Below are positions 36,117-48,200 of a DNA stretch of 64,000 nucleotides, piece after piece. Numbering within the stretch: the stretch's first letter is position 1; the number at the start of each line of letters is the position of its first letter. The notes beneath the pieces were generated by a model. That model ran no database searches, was not told where the DNA came from, and saw only the letters and a program-made list of their open reading frames with translations. The stretch spans positions 35,628,607 to 35,692,606 of the forward strand of contig NC_060235.2 in NCBI RefSeq assembly GCF_021155775.2, given 5' to 3'. Position numbers and translations under genes: made by a program. This DNA is from Neodiprion pinetum (taxonomy: Eukaryota > Arthropoda > Insecta > Hymenoptera > Diprionidae).

Positions 36117-36167
36117 AGGAAATAAAAAGATATAGCGTAAAATAATGGAGGATTTCTCATGGCGGCG
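35900..36167 (+). other. First-exon-like block ending in a donor
   Basis: A GC-rich leader with a GA microsatellite leads to ATG at 36145 (MEDFSWR then CG) and a second ATG at 36159 (MAA), both ending at GGCG|GTGAGA (donor at 36168). The arrangement resembles an insect 5'UTR with a short coding start. No second exon could be joined with confidence. Confidence 0.25.
36091..36116. repeat. (GA)13 microsatellite
   Basis: A pure dinucleotide run in the first-exon-like leader. Confidence 0.9.
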
Positions 36168-37939
36168 GTGAGAAACACTACGAATGATTATAGTGCGAGA
36201 GCCACGCTGGATCTATCAAAACGAGCTCGAGCCATACATCAATGCCATCTATACGTGTAATTTCTGTCGACTCTGTTTTGTTTCGTTTTTATGTAGAAAA
36301 AATACTGACCGCACGCCAGTCGCCGCAGCCACGGACGTACGTACCGAGCATCCTTGGTTCCCTGCTGCAGGGGTTGGACTTCGGAACGCGTGGCTCTCCG
36401 TCGCTCGCCTCGTCACTATCACTTATTCATTATTCTAACGCCTGGCAAATACCCCCGTAGAACAGGCGGAACGACGATTGATTGCAGTGGGACATTTTTT
36501 TCGATTAGAACCAAAAATTGCCCGTCTTGTAACATCCGATGTGGACTGTTGATTTTGTTCAAGTCTTTTTTCTCGCTTAAATTGATCGCACCTGAAGGTT
36601 TTCGCGGTGTTATGATTGATATTTATAAACGAAGTGACGGTTCTCGGGAGAATATTTGTCAGACGTTCTTGGATTGATGGTGTTTGACATAATCTGATTT
36701 ATTTACGAGTGTGGAATTGATTGTAACAGAAGGTCGATCAGTTGTTGGTTCAAGATTGAGTGAAGTATCGAAAAGGCCTGAGTAAAGTAGGTGGTCGCAC
36801 GTAATTGAGTTGGTACATTTCAGGTGGGATGTACGAATCCGAAAGGACGTGAAAGACAGAGAGGCAGGATGAGAAGTATGAACTTAGATGATCGGCAGAT
36901 GAAAGCAGCAGTCCGGGACACTGCCGAACGTAACGCCGAGGACCGACCGTAGAATCAAACTGCCAAAACCCAATGAAGGGAGCCGTGCTGCGATGTTCAC
37001 ACTACGACTAATTTCCATCTTATCCGTGAAAACACGAGCTGGTGTTGATAGAAGTTCAGAATTTCATCGATACTTGGTCAAATGACCATGATCAGACTTC
37101 TTATGTTGCAAAAATCATACATGGAATTGTCGCCACACGAACCTAAAGTGTTCTAATAGTTCCGTATTTCATGCACCGATTGCGATTCTCAAATTCTGAT
37201 TGTCTTTTTGGAATTATGTGGGTACATTTCGGTTCGTCCAAGGAAGAAAAAAAGAGAAAATCGCATCCACCATGAGGCGCTGTCTAAGAAAAGAATTCAG
37301 CGCAAACGGTACTAATAGACATTAAATGTGGTGAATTCAATATGGTTTTCTTGGGGTTTCATTCGGGCCGAAAGGTTAGCAATTTTTTGGTGTTCCGTTT
37401 GATGATCTCTATAACAAAGAAAACCATTGTGAATTCAGCACTTCTGAGGTCAAGAAAATACTATTCATAATTAAATGTGGTCCAGCTCGTGGGTCTGGAA
37501 CAGCTTGTCACATCAAGGTAGAGATTTCTGGTTGTTATATTTTCAATCTTGGAACAACGTCCATGGATGTTAGGTGTGCTCGATTCGAAGGAATGAACTT
37601 GTACCGATTCATTTGGTCGGATGACTGCAAGAGTTCGTTATACTGACCGTGGTAAGAATTTGGTTCTCTTTATTTCTTATTACGTGTTGTTATTTTTGTT
37701 TTTCGTTTCGTTCTTGCGGGGGATTGTGCAGGTAATAACCCAATAAATCAGAGGTGGCTCGGCGGTACAATTACGCGTCATGGTTAAGCTCAGGCCGAAA
37801 GACGAAGACGAGGACGCAGAGCGAGGGGTTTCGAAAGCGTGCGGTGGATGGAGCGAGAGAAAGAAATACTGCACCAGCCCTTCTCGTAAATATCGCGTCC
37901 TGTTCCCAGTTCTACACAGGTATTCTTTCTCTCCTTCTC

Positions 37940-37976
<37 letters not shown>

Positions 37977-40000
37977 CCCGACGGTGTTCTCTGCCGCTGC
38001 AGTGGCTGCAGGGTTCTTTTCCTCCACGGTGCTGGTGCAGCAGGTCCCACGATCCGCGGTACCACCGCTGGGGATGACGTGGGTCGTCTCCTTCCATGGT
38101 TACACACGACGCTCCGGCCATCCGCTGCATGGGAACTCACGAAGGGGTTTGTACAGGGCTTAATTACCATCGGGCAATCGGTTAATTCCCGAGTGTCAGT
38201 TACTCGGAGGGATCCTCAACGCGCTTCGGGAGACGAAGGGAGTAATTTATCGATAATGCCTGGCTTTGGCCGTTGAAGGACCGAAACAAAACGACCTTAA
38301 GTCCAAACCTCGCTGCTGCAGTCTTCATCCGCTTCGGCGAAATCCCTACAAGTCCCGAACCCAAATCAGCAGAGATTCATTCGATGATCTATCGACGCGA
38401 CGCGACGGCTTGATTCTTCATCGAAGGGTTGATGTTTGGACCCAAAGAATTCCGGGCCTTATCAGCCCTGCGCGTTGAATAATTGAACATCGATTCCGCG
38501 GGGTACTTAATAAGCTCGTGCAGAAAGCTCGGTAGCGGAGACGATAGTTTACCAGTATTATCGATAATAACACGCTGTCCTCACCGAGCAGACACTTTAT
38601 TCATCAAAACGGTCGTTTCATAGTTTACGGCAGGTGATTGAGCCGATTTTCAATCCGATCTCGGTTCGCGTCGTCGCGTTTTATTCGACCATACCCATTA
38701 TAAAGAAGGATTTCAATATACTCACGCGGTAGGTTTGCGCCATTGCGAATGCGGGTCGAACAAGTTATAATTGCATCTTGATTTATGCGCCCACGTAGAG
38801 GAAATTGAAAGATTATCGGATATGTCGCGAGACTTGAGAACCGACCGAGTCTTACGTGTAGATTCGTGGCGATCTCGCCAAAATCGAACGTCGTTACACG
38901 GGCGTTAAAAAATAAAACTTTCCGATTCTGGATGAGAAGGAGAATTCGGCACGATTTGGCCGCAATCAATCTCTGAAATATCTCCGTCCACGCGCGACAT
39001 TCGCCAACGGCAAATCCAATGCGGAGACGCTAATTCGAACCTGTCCTCTGGACATTTTCAATATACATAAAACGATCGCCGACATGAATCGTGAAATCGT
39101 GATAAAAAGAAAGGAAAACGAAAAATCCTTTCGATTATAAATATTACACGTCCGACAGGTTTACGAGTCTATCCATCTTTTCGCATCTCTCACATACATC
39201 CCACGCTGGCACACACACGACTCAATGCGAATGCGCGTTGTACATGTATATGTATATTTTTCGTACAACCTGTTCGGCTAATACGAGGCAGCCATTAAAT
39301 TATTTCTTTTTGTATTTTTTGTCGTTGTTTTACTGTAGTTTTTATCTTCTCAATTAGTTTTCAAACTTCGTTGTTTCTCAGGTAAAACGACGCACGATGA
39401 CGTCACAGGTTACACGATGATCAAAAAATTGTTCTCCGCATCTCAATTATCCACGCTTGATTTTGCATTACGCAGGCATTGATTTGATCATGTATTTTTT
39501 CACGAATCTTGCCACCTCGGACTATCTGATACGGTGCATCCGGATTATAATAACTGGTAAAATGATTACATGAAGAAATTCCTGTACCACGTACGGACGT
39601 CATGTCTATAACGTTTCTTGGGTTAAAACCGCAATTCTCTCAACACTTCGCAGCCCTATGATCGCTCAGTTTGCCGATTGGAAAGTTGCGAATTCAAGAA
39701 ACGCATGTCAGGTCATGTTAAACCCTTTTGCTCAACAATCTTTTTGCTTTCAGGTCGTTTAATGAAGGTGCGCGTGTAACGCGCTTTTAAACATTGTTGA
39801 GCAAAGCTGAGAATCTTATTCACGGTTACTCTTCGTATCATTTTCAAAAGTATCTAAACGAGTTGCAGAATGAATTTATTGGCATCGTGAAAAGCGAGGA
39901 GAAAACACAATCACTAAAACTTCCCGTTGCTATGGGATTCTCGACGTTGAATATATACCTCATAAAGTGAATAATTTGCGTGTGGTTATTTTTTTTTCAG
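36168..40000. other. Noncoding or intron-like region
   Basis: No exon supported. A pyrimidine tract at 37,926-37,977 ends at a CTGCAG that could act as a splice acceptor, and all three following plus frames are open, but no frame is distinguishable as coding. A pyrimidine-AG at 36,830 is followed by a 42-codon open frame of unknown meaning. Confidence 0.3.
37926..37977. repeat. TTC/TCC-rich pyrimidine tract
   Basis: Imperfect trinucleotide repeat of CTT and CTC units, encoding poly-serine or poly-glutamate in different frames, which explains long spurious ORFs here. Confidence 0.8.
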
Positions 40001-40159
40001 GTATCTGTAAAGAAAATTACGGAGCATCGGGGATCGGTGGTGGATCGTACCGCTGTCAATCAGACCACCCGGAATATGTTGAAGACGTCCGGGAGTCCAG
40101 CTGATTTGAAAACTATCACTTACACGACGAAAAGAGCCACACCGCGAACTCAGAGCTAA
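40001..40159 (+). CDS. Candidate 3'-terminal coding exon, protein unknown
   Basis: A run of T followed by CAG (ending at 40000) is a strong acceptor. In phase 0 the exon encodes 52 residues beginning VSVKKITEHRGSVVD, containing NMLKTSGSPADLKTITY and ending KRATPRTQS before TAA at 40157-40159. Codon use looks coding, with varied third positions. A second frame is also open for 33 codons to TGA, giving a less convincing peptide. Two AATAAA signals follow within 700 bp. I do not recognise the protein. The threonine- and lysine-rich tail suggests a cytoplasmic or nuclear C-terminus with no membrane segment. Upstream exons were not found. Confidence 0.5.
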   Translation, partial: VSVKKITEHRGSVVDRTAVNQTTRNMLKTSGSPADLKTITYTTKRATPRTQS

Positions 40160-40749
40160 ATAGACAGAAGTGAACTCGTTTCATGTATAATATATTTACA
40201 ACATTTATTATTATACACTCCAGATGAAAGAATAATGATTAAAGCTGTAGCTCCGATGTTTGTCTTGTATAGGTATACATCCTCAAAGACCGTGTTAAGC
40301 CTCGTTTACTCTTGATAAATAACCACTTGTGTAGAAGTGTTGAAGAGAAAATAAAAATTCTCGGAGAATATTGCTTGTACATATGTATCCCAGTTCTCCG
40401 CCACGGTAGAAAAGTTATGAGATTTATGGCTTCTAATGAAATACGTAATCTAGTTGTACGTATCACATCTATTATGTGTACACGCCGCGTGAATTAAGCT
40501 TTTCCTTTTTCTTATACCTACTGTAGAAAATTATATGATAATTTGCAAAAGTTTCCTGATTGATCTACCTACGGTGTGAGTTCAAAGTCGTTGCCGAATC
40601 CGTTATACGTTATACGTTATACTAAGTTGAAACTGACGACAAAACCTATGTAAATACTTTTTACAGTTTAGTAATTACACATCTCCGAAGCTTTTACAAT
40701 GTCTATTGTATAATCGTGTACTTTGCAAGACTGTGGAAGATTAAAATAC

Positions 40750-40755
40750 AATAAA
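40750..40755 (+). promoter_or_regulatory. Candidate poly(A) signal
   Basis: AATAAA, about 590 bp after the stop codon of the 40,001 exon. Confidence 0.4.
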
Positions 40756-40838
40756 ACAGTATGCGAAGAACGTACATTCACGCCATTAAATACCTGCAGT
40801 TATGTTGCAATTTGATGTTAGTATTATACACATGTGCC

Positions 40839-40844
40839 AATAAA
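40839..40844 (+). promoter_or_regulatory. Candidate poly(A) signal, distal
   Basis: AATAAA followed within 20-30 bases by a T-rich stretch ending TTGTC, a usual cleavage context. Confidence 0.4.
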
Positions 40845-41860
40845 ATTTTTTTACCTTGTCAATGACTTGGAGATTTGATACGGTACGCAGAAGTTGTACA
40901 AGATTTCACTTTTGATCGTTTCATTTCTCACTTTGCATGAACGTTTCAACAAGAATTCAAACCTTCCATTTACATGTCATAGCTAATTAACTTCGATGAA
41001 TTTCGCGAAACATTTTTCGTCTAACCGAGTGTGATTTGTTGTTTAAATTTAGCATAATAAAATCTCGACACTTTTCTTAACCATTTTCGAGTAAGAACAG
41101 TCCCTTATACATGATTCTAGAATCTAAAAAAATTGAGCAGACTCGTCTCTACCAAAGCGTTGTGTCATTGGCTGATGGGTAATTACTTTTCCTAAGCATG
41201 GCCGAACTTCAGCGACACTTCAACAAGACGCAGTCAAGTTTCCTTGCGATTTCATACCATTTCACAATTTCATCCATTCACACGGCAACCCGGAGTACAG
41301 GTAAGTTGGATTCTAGTCCGGACTCCATTTTGGAGGACAGTGCATACCTAGATGCAGCTCGGGCAGTCACACCCACGCTGAGACCAACAGAGGGTGAACA
41401 AGCATATACCTAGGACGAGGCGAGAGTGCCGCAGCAAGGTAGAACACCCACGCGAGGAGGTGATTGGTCGAGGAGAGAGAGGGAGGGAGAGAGAGAGAGA
41501 GAGAGAGAGAGCTCGAGGGTCCAAACACCCTTCCATTGTCGAAGGGGCTTCGTGTCCCTATGTTCTATAATTCTATTCCTGGCCTTCCATTGCACGTCTG
41601 TGCACTTCCATCGTGGGTGTGTCTGTCGATGCGGATGCCCTTTATGCATCGTAGGTCCCGTTTGCCGTTATGCGAGTTCGTGTTTGCGAACAAACAGAAA
41701 TCTCGCGATAGAGGAGTCACGATTTCGACGAGAAATTCAATCTACTGTATTCAATTTGATTGGTAGGCACCGATATAACTGCCTACATCATATACTGCAT
41801 GTATTTTGTCATGCCTTAGCTATGTAGCGTCCATTCGCTTATACGTGCGGAAATTCGAAT
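40845..41860. other. Noncoding, with a GA tract
   Basis: No gene recognised. A GA-rich stretch lies at 41,464-41,511 (pure GA at 41,487-41,511), and ORFs across it are repeat artefacts. Confidence 0.3.
41487..41511. repeat. (GA)12 microsatellite
   Basis: Pure dinucleotide run, preceded by an imperfect GA/GGGA stretch. Confidence 0.9.
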
Positions 41861-41863
41861 TAA

Positions 41864-42224
41864 GGAGGTGTTCCGGTCGATTTCGATGTTGACCTAGGTA
41901 TACATCTCCGAATATCGATGTCCACGCATGTCAAACGCAAAAAAGGTTTCAACAGCTCCATTCTGTACACAATTCTGGATAAAAAACATTCCAATGTATT
42001 TTCATTCGACGCGGAAATAAAAAAATGGGTATGGGTTTTACGAAGCCGCGATAGTAAATTCGTAGAATTCGTGCCATTTCTTTACTTTTGCGTCAAATGA
42101 AAATGTATTGGAGTTATTTTGTCCAGAATTGTGTATAAAATCAGGCTTTTTTCGCGTTCGAGATACGCGGACTTTGATATTGGACATATATACGTCAGCG
42201 TCGAAATCCACCAGGGCACCCCCG
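41864..42224. mobile_element. 361-bp MITE with long (about 165 bp) inverted repeats
   Basis: The left arm starts GGAGGTGTTCCGGTCGATTT and the right arm, reverse-complemented, starts GGGGGTGCCCTGGTGGATTT. Similarity continues through the whole arm, including ACACAATTCTGGA and CATTTTCATT blocks. TAA flanks both sides (41861-41863, 42225-42227), compatible with a PIF/Harbinger-type TWA target, with one unmatched base at the right end. The arms are diverged, so it is an old non-autonomous element. Confidence 0.75.
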
Positions 42225-42227
42225 TAA

Positions 42228-45200
42228 AGCAGCCATGGCTGCAAATTGGTCCTTGCCACATTTATGACGCATATATATGAATTGCTGGTAATTGAAAGGA
42301 GTGGAATTGCGTTCTTGTTTATAAATGTTTGGACTGTTGCGGATGTAAATCAATAAATATCTTTTTTTTTGGATCTAGATTGGTTTTGTGTTTATCATTA
42401 CGCGAGAGAATCAAAGGTGAACTCTAAAGAAAATACCTTAAGGATTCTCTACACGAAGACGTTTGCAGAGGAAGAACGGCAGACTGAAATCGGCAAAAAT
42501 TGTGCCCAACCGACGGATGCTGCAGGCTGGATTTGATCAGATGAAATTATGCCTGTAATTATATTATTAATTGAATAATTTCCAAGCGTTAAATAATGTT
42601 GTATCGAATATATTATGAGATCGAGCAACTAAATGGTTCGGAATTCTTCACAGGCTGATTGTATAATCGCAAAACTTGACTGTATAGAATCCTTACTCGC
42701 AAAGGAAAACGATTATAAAACAGGATTAAAAAAAAAGATACTAAATCGAAAATTAACACGTTTCTTTTGAAAAATGTAAGCTTCAATATTCTCAAAAATA
42801 TTGCCGGTTGAAATCGGCACCTTACCGATTATCTTTGCATTTGAAATAATGAAAAATTATTCGTATATCCTGTATAAAGATTTCGACGACTTGTAAGAAC
42901 ATTTGGAAAGCAGTGTTACAGCAAAGTTTTTGCCATTCACACCAAGACCGTACTTTACGATACGTCTCGTAATTTTTGAGTTTCGATTTTGCAAACCAAT
43001 TTTTGTAAATCTCAATTAAAAAAAAACCTGCATTCTCTCTAATTTTACCATTCCTGCAGTACGATAGTTTGAAACCGGCTACTTACAGTCAGTGTTGCAG
43101 AGTGGAATGAAATCGCCCCGCGTCTCTCTGCGTTCTTACCGACCCGAAGAACTCTGCCTGATCGATACCGAAGGATCGAGTCGATAAGCGCTTGCTGCTT
43201 CTGCGTTGCAAGCGAGAAACGTAGATGGAGCAGCGTTCAACTTTTGATCCTTCGACCGGCCAACTTCGAACTTGGCAGATGATGCCGAATCGTTCGGGGG
43301 GTGATCGAAGTGACGAAATATTAATTTCTTGGTAGATCTGAGATTGGAATATTTAAACTCAGGGACGAACATCGAGCATAAATTCAACAATGGTTGCATG
43401 TTCGCGTGCTAAGATGTTCGCATTTTATTCAGTCATTGAAGGATTAGCTTTGAATCAGAAACATTCGAGTATGGATTTCAGAGAAGAGTCCCGATGTTAT
43501 TAGCTCGTCAAAAGTTGGGGCTATAATGAAAAGCGGCGGTTTTAGCCGGTGAGCGAATTCAATTACAGGCCTGAGAGCAGCTCAAGTCGCGAAAGGGATT
43601 TAATATTTCAATTAGTTGTCCACTTAGGCCGCGACACCTGACGGGCTCGATTACAAAGATATTCGCGCGAGGGAATAATTAACAATAAATTACCGAGCAA
43701 GGCTATCATTAAGAGTTAATCGTCGTAAAATTGAGCGCTATATGCACACATTGTTAAGCCTGTTACACATTAAAGCTACGACTCTGTAATTCCCTCACAC
43801 CTCCACTCGTATCAACGAGTCTGATACACGGTAGCGATTTTGTTTCGTGAAAGGATAGGCCATCATCTCCTTCCGGTGTTTACTTTCTCTCTCATCTTTT
43901 TCTTTATTTTCGGTAAACGCCGACTTGTTCAACGTTTAACAGCCGCAAGTCCGAAGCGAGCGCGGCGCGCTCACGGAAACGTTGGAAGCTTGTCAAGTTT
44001 GACGCCCGTTTCGTCCTTGCGTCAATCCACAGCTCAATTTGAGAAGCGAACAATTCGAACAGGCGCAACACACGATGTGTATAATTAACCTGAATAATCC
44101 ATTTCGTGTAACTATTTTCCCACTCGACGAGAATTCGTACGCCGACAAAAAGCGTTAAATTAGGCTAATGAGAAATACATTTCCATTGTATACCGTGTAT
44201 GTATACATAACGTTTGGTAAAAAAACCCGTTTATCGAAATGATTATCGTTACTCTAGTACATTTTAATCATCCAGTGTTATGCCTCTGTATATGTTCCGT
44301 AAACTCGCAAGTGCCGAGCTCATTTTCACGATTACGAATCGTCGACCGCCTTCTATAAGCCGGCCACCTACCTGCGATAATTGGTCTAGATCACGTCACA
44401 TCGTCATAAATTAGTTCACCTGCAGATTGACAGAGTACGAATTATACGAATTATCCTAATGGTTTTCGACGCGTGAATATTTTATCTCGAGAATAACCAG
44501 CCGTACGCGTGGTCATTCGCTCGAAAATAATTGCCTGGTTGGAAATATTTTCGGAGATACGCGTATAAGGTAAGAAATTATGATGTTTTCAAAAATTATT
44601 GTTTCGTTTTTTCTTCTTCTTCTTCTTCTCCCTTCATAACACGACGACCCTTGACGCGATTTCAAAACGAAGCTGACTCCAAAGCTCACTCAGAGAGGGT
44701 AGCACCGTTTGTGAAAATCACCCGCAAGCTTTCCGAGTACCTGCGGACTGATCCAGCAGGTGGCTCCAACAGCACGAATCGTAGTTTGAAACAGGAAAAA
44801 ATGCCCTCTCAATTATTCCCTGCATTTCTTTCACCTCGAATTTGAATTCCCGTAATTCTAATAATCTCCACGAATTGTACCGGATCAGGAAATCAAAAAA
44901 ATTTCTTCTCAATAGCCAATTTTTTTTTCATTTCCGTCCAACAAATTTTTATGATCAAATATTCACGGAACGAATCAGAGTTTAACGGACAAGGATCCAT
45001 CAATCATAAACCGGATATTGATCGCTGATTTCTTCTCACGGTTGCAAAAAGTTTCAAACCTACTTTTTCAATTAGATATTACGTACATCGTATAATACGA
45101 ATCGAGAGTTATATCTCAATACGATTCCTGTACAGTTTCTTTCCGATATGAATTAAAAAATGCATGATTAGAGAAGTAATTTTGTGCAAGAATTTGGGCT

Positions 45201-48200
45201 GTCAATGATCAGAAGTGCTATTTAAAGTAGGAGAAAGTCGATGTTCTCGTTAGTTCATGCATAAGTTCTAGCAGTCTTAGGTGTTTCAACAAAAATCTTT
45301 GCATGCAGTCTGATCCCGATTTTCCACAAAACAGTTCGATCAGCAGTCAGCGCATTAACTTCGCTGAGTTTTTGCGCGAATCGTCATTTGCCAGTTTGCG
45401 CATGGATCTGCGGTCGGACCAACGATCGATAAACGGCGATACATTGTTAGCGTGGCCAACGGTCCAGGATCAACCGAGAATACGTGGCTTATACAACGGT
45501 ATATCAGGGATACATACACTAACGTATATGCATACACGTATAGATGCACAACTGGCGTAGCTGCACGCTGATATAGCCATCGCACCTGCTGCAATGCAAC
45601 AACAAAACCGTCATTATGTAGAGCGCACGTCTGCGGACAAAGGTTCGACACGCGGTCGCAGTCCAGGAATCTGGGTCACTTGATGCAAACCCCGAGCGGC
45701 AGCAGAAGCATCAATAGCGATGAGCTCTGCATCCATCGATGCTGCTGGATAATTGCCGACCGTTCATCCAATTCTAATTCTACGTAGGATATAACGAGTT
45801 GTAATCGTATTACGTAATCCAAGACGTGTGATAGAATGTTTGGAAGAATATTTTTACCTGTGTACAGCAGTATTAGCCTTAACAGGTCTCAGGGGGGAGG
45901 TGGGGGTGGATTTCACCCCAAACATTTTTAAAACATCTGGTAGAGTGCTCACGCGAAATAAATTCTTTTTTTTCGACATTTTTGACACTTGCTTTAACTT
46001 TGCGGATGTTCTGCAGTACTTAAACAATTAATTTTGGATAGGAAAATTGAGAGAGCTTTCTCTGCGATTCTTTAAAAAATACCCAGATATTTTTTTCTTT
46101 TTAGATTTTTAGAACTTATTTTTGAAGCAAAATATCACGTTTGGGGTGAGTTTCAATCCGTGTGACCGTTTCGCGATTCTACCGAGGTGTGATCTACTAG
46201 AGTTGGCTGTGATAAATTCAAACCAGTTTATGGGTACTTGAGTGATCTGACGGTATTGCGAAATTTCCATCAAGATGCGTTTCGATGTCATTGGCAACAT
46301 GCAATTGTCCTATTTTTCGATTCATTTTCAAACACTTTCAAGGCAAAACCTTGGATGCATCTATGATTATATTATAACGTATTCGAAACGTTCGTAAAAT
46401 AACCGCGGTGCCTACTTATGTGATCAGGAATTGTTAAACCTTGACAATAATTACACTCAAAAAAAAGAAAACAAGGTAATTTGTGCGCTCTCTAATTGTT
46501 GGTTTGACAAAATTTTCTAAAACCGAGATAACGCGATACCCACGAATCTTCGTTCCTGCCTAGTACCTACATGGGATTAATGTCCGTGTAATTACAGTCA
46601 CTCGTAGTTGACTACAAGAGTGTAAAAACCTGAGTGGATGCGCAATGCCGCATTTAAGGAAAAGAAAGTCCGTTTGTTCAGGAGGTTGTTCCGCTGAAAA
46701 ATGATACTATATGTGAAACGTATTACGATATAGTTTTACATTGCGTATTTATCAATTTATCATGTTCGTGAGCTTCGAAGATTGCCTTAAAAATACAAAA
46801 AGGAATTATAAAAGAAGGAAAAAAAAAACTTGCGTTAGACATGGGCTCTTCATTTAACTCGCTTCAAAATAGAGAATCTAGTCGATTTTTTCGATAACAC
46901 AATACGATGGCTCATTTCGACTTGGAAGAATATTATTGCATGCTTACTGCAAATTCACTGAAATGCTTTTTCCAACAAGCAGACATGGTTAAATATCCAC
47001 TTTTACAACATTGAACCGATATTTCTTAAGGTTAACATGGCAGTATCGAATTGAAAACTGAAAACCAGAAAAGCAAACCAGTTCCATTGATTTGGCGAAA
47101 AAGCATTTCTGAATACCTAATATGAGTCGTCGTATAGACGAGTGAAAATAAAGATAAAATAAAATACTGTAGATTCGTAAGACTATTACAACGCGATTAA
47201 ACATGAAGCATCCGCATGGATCTAACAATAAGCTTCCGCTTAAAATTTCAGTATTTTCTGTATTTGTATGGTCGAGCGGAGATCTCTCTAACTTACGATT
47301 ACAAAAATTTAACAAGTACTCAAATTCCAACTATCTCGTAACACAATAAAAAAACAGTACCAGTTTTTGGCCATCCGAACAGACCAAAACGAGAAACAAC
47401 TCGAATAAATCACAACGATGGAGCTGAAAAAAAAAAAAAATTAAGAAAAAATAACGCTAAAAAATATTCGAGAAAGAAAAACGCTGCGGGGCGAGGAGAT
47501 CCATTTACTAGGCATTCTTACCGGGCGGTATTCGCGATGTTCTCCGGGTCGTTTCAGCGGCAGGACAACCGCGAAACCGCGATACGCGAGTACCAACGGC
47601 TGCACGTAGGCTGTACAATATCGCCTCGAAGGGGGGGCAGCAAAGCACTCGGCACCGAGATAAATTCTCGAACAAAGTCCCGTGTACCCAACGAAGACGC
47701 AGCATCGCGACGGAGCTAAGGGGAGGCATTCGGGGTGGCGAACGGGTCCGGAGATGCTGCTGCGGTCGGACCGCGGGGCGGCCACATCAAAGGGGCGACC
47801 GATCGCCGACCGGTCAACTTCTCGGCCGTCCGGCGTGGCGTGCTCCGTTTCTTTCTCTGCCCCCCTCCGCACCCTCTTGGTGTCCCGCCGCACCTCGCAA
47901 TCAGCCCCGCGATATGCCAACTCGCCTGATCTTTTGCCGTGTGGGTTTGTATCTCGATGGCGAAAGTCGCGGATGGATCGGTGAAACCGAGAGGTGGGAA
48001 CGTCGTCGGGGAGACAGGAGTGATCGATCGTGGGGCGCGCGTTCGTCATTTTTTCGCATCTTCGAAGGTGACAAACCTCGGGAACGAAATGAAGGCAGGA
48101 GACTAGTTTGATGGTGAAATTTGTTCGGGGCACTGCGGGTCACGGAAGTCGACTGGGTTGGATTGGTGTGGACGTAGCCTGGATGTAATTCTTAAGAGGG

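Noticed and set aside
37680..38170. Long overlapping ORFs on both strands
   Set aside because: Caused by the TTC-rich tract and GC-rich composition; all frames are open and none is distinctive.
47441..48133. Minus-strand 230-codon ORF
   Set aside because: Arginine/serine/proline-rich with no domain; the opposite strand is equally open, as expected of CpG-rich untranslated DNA.
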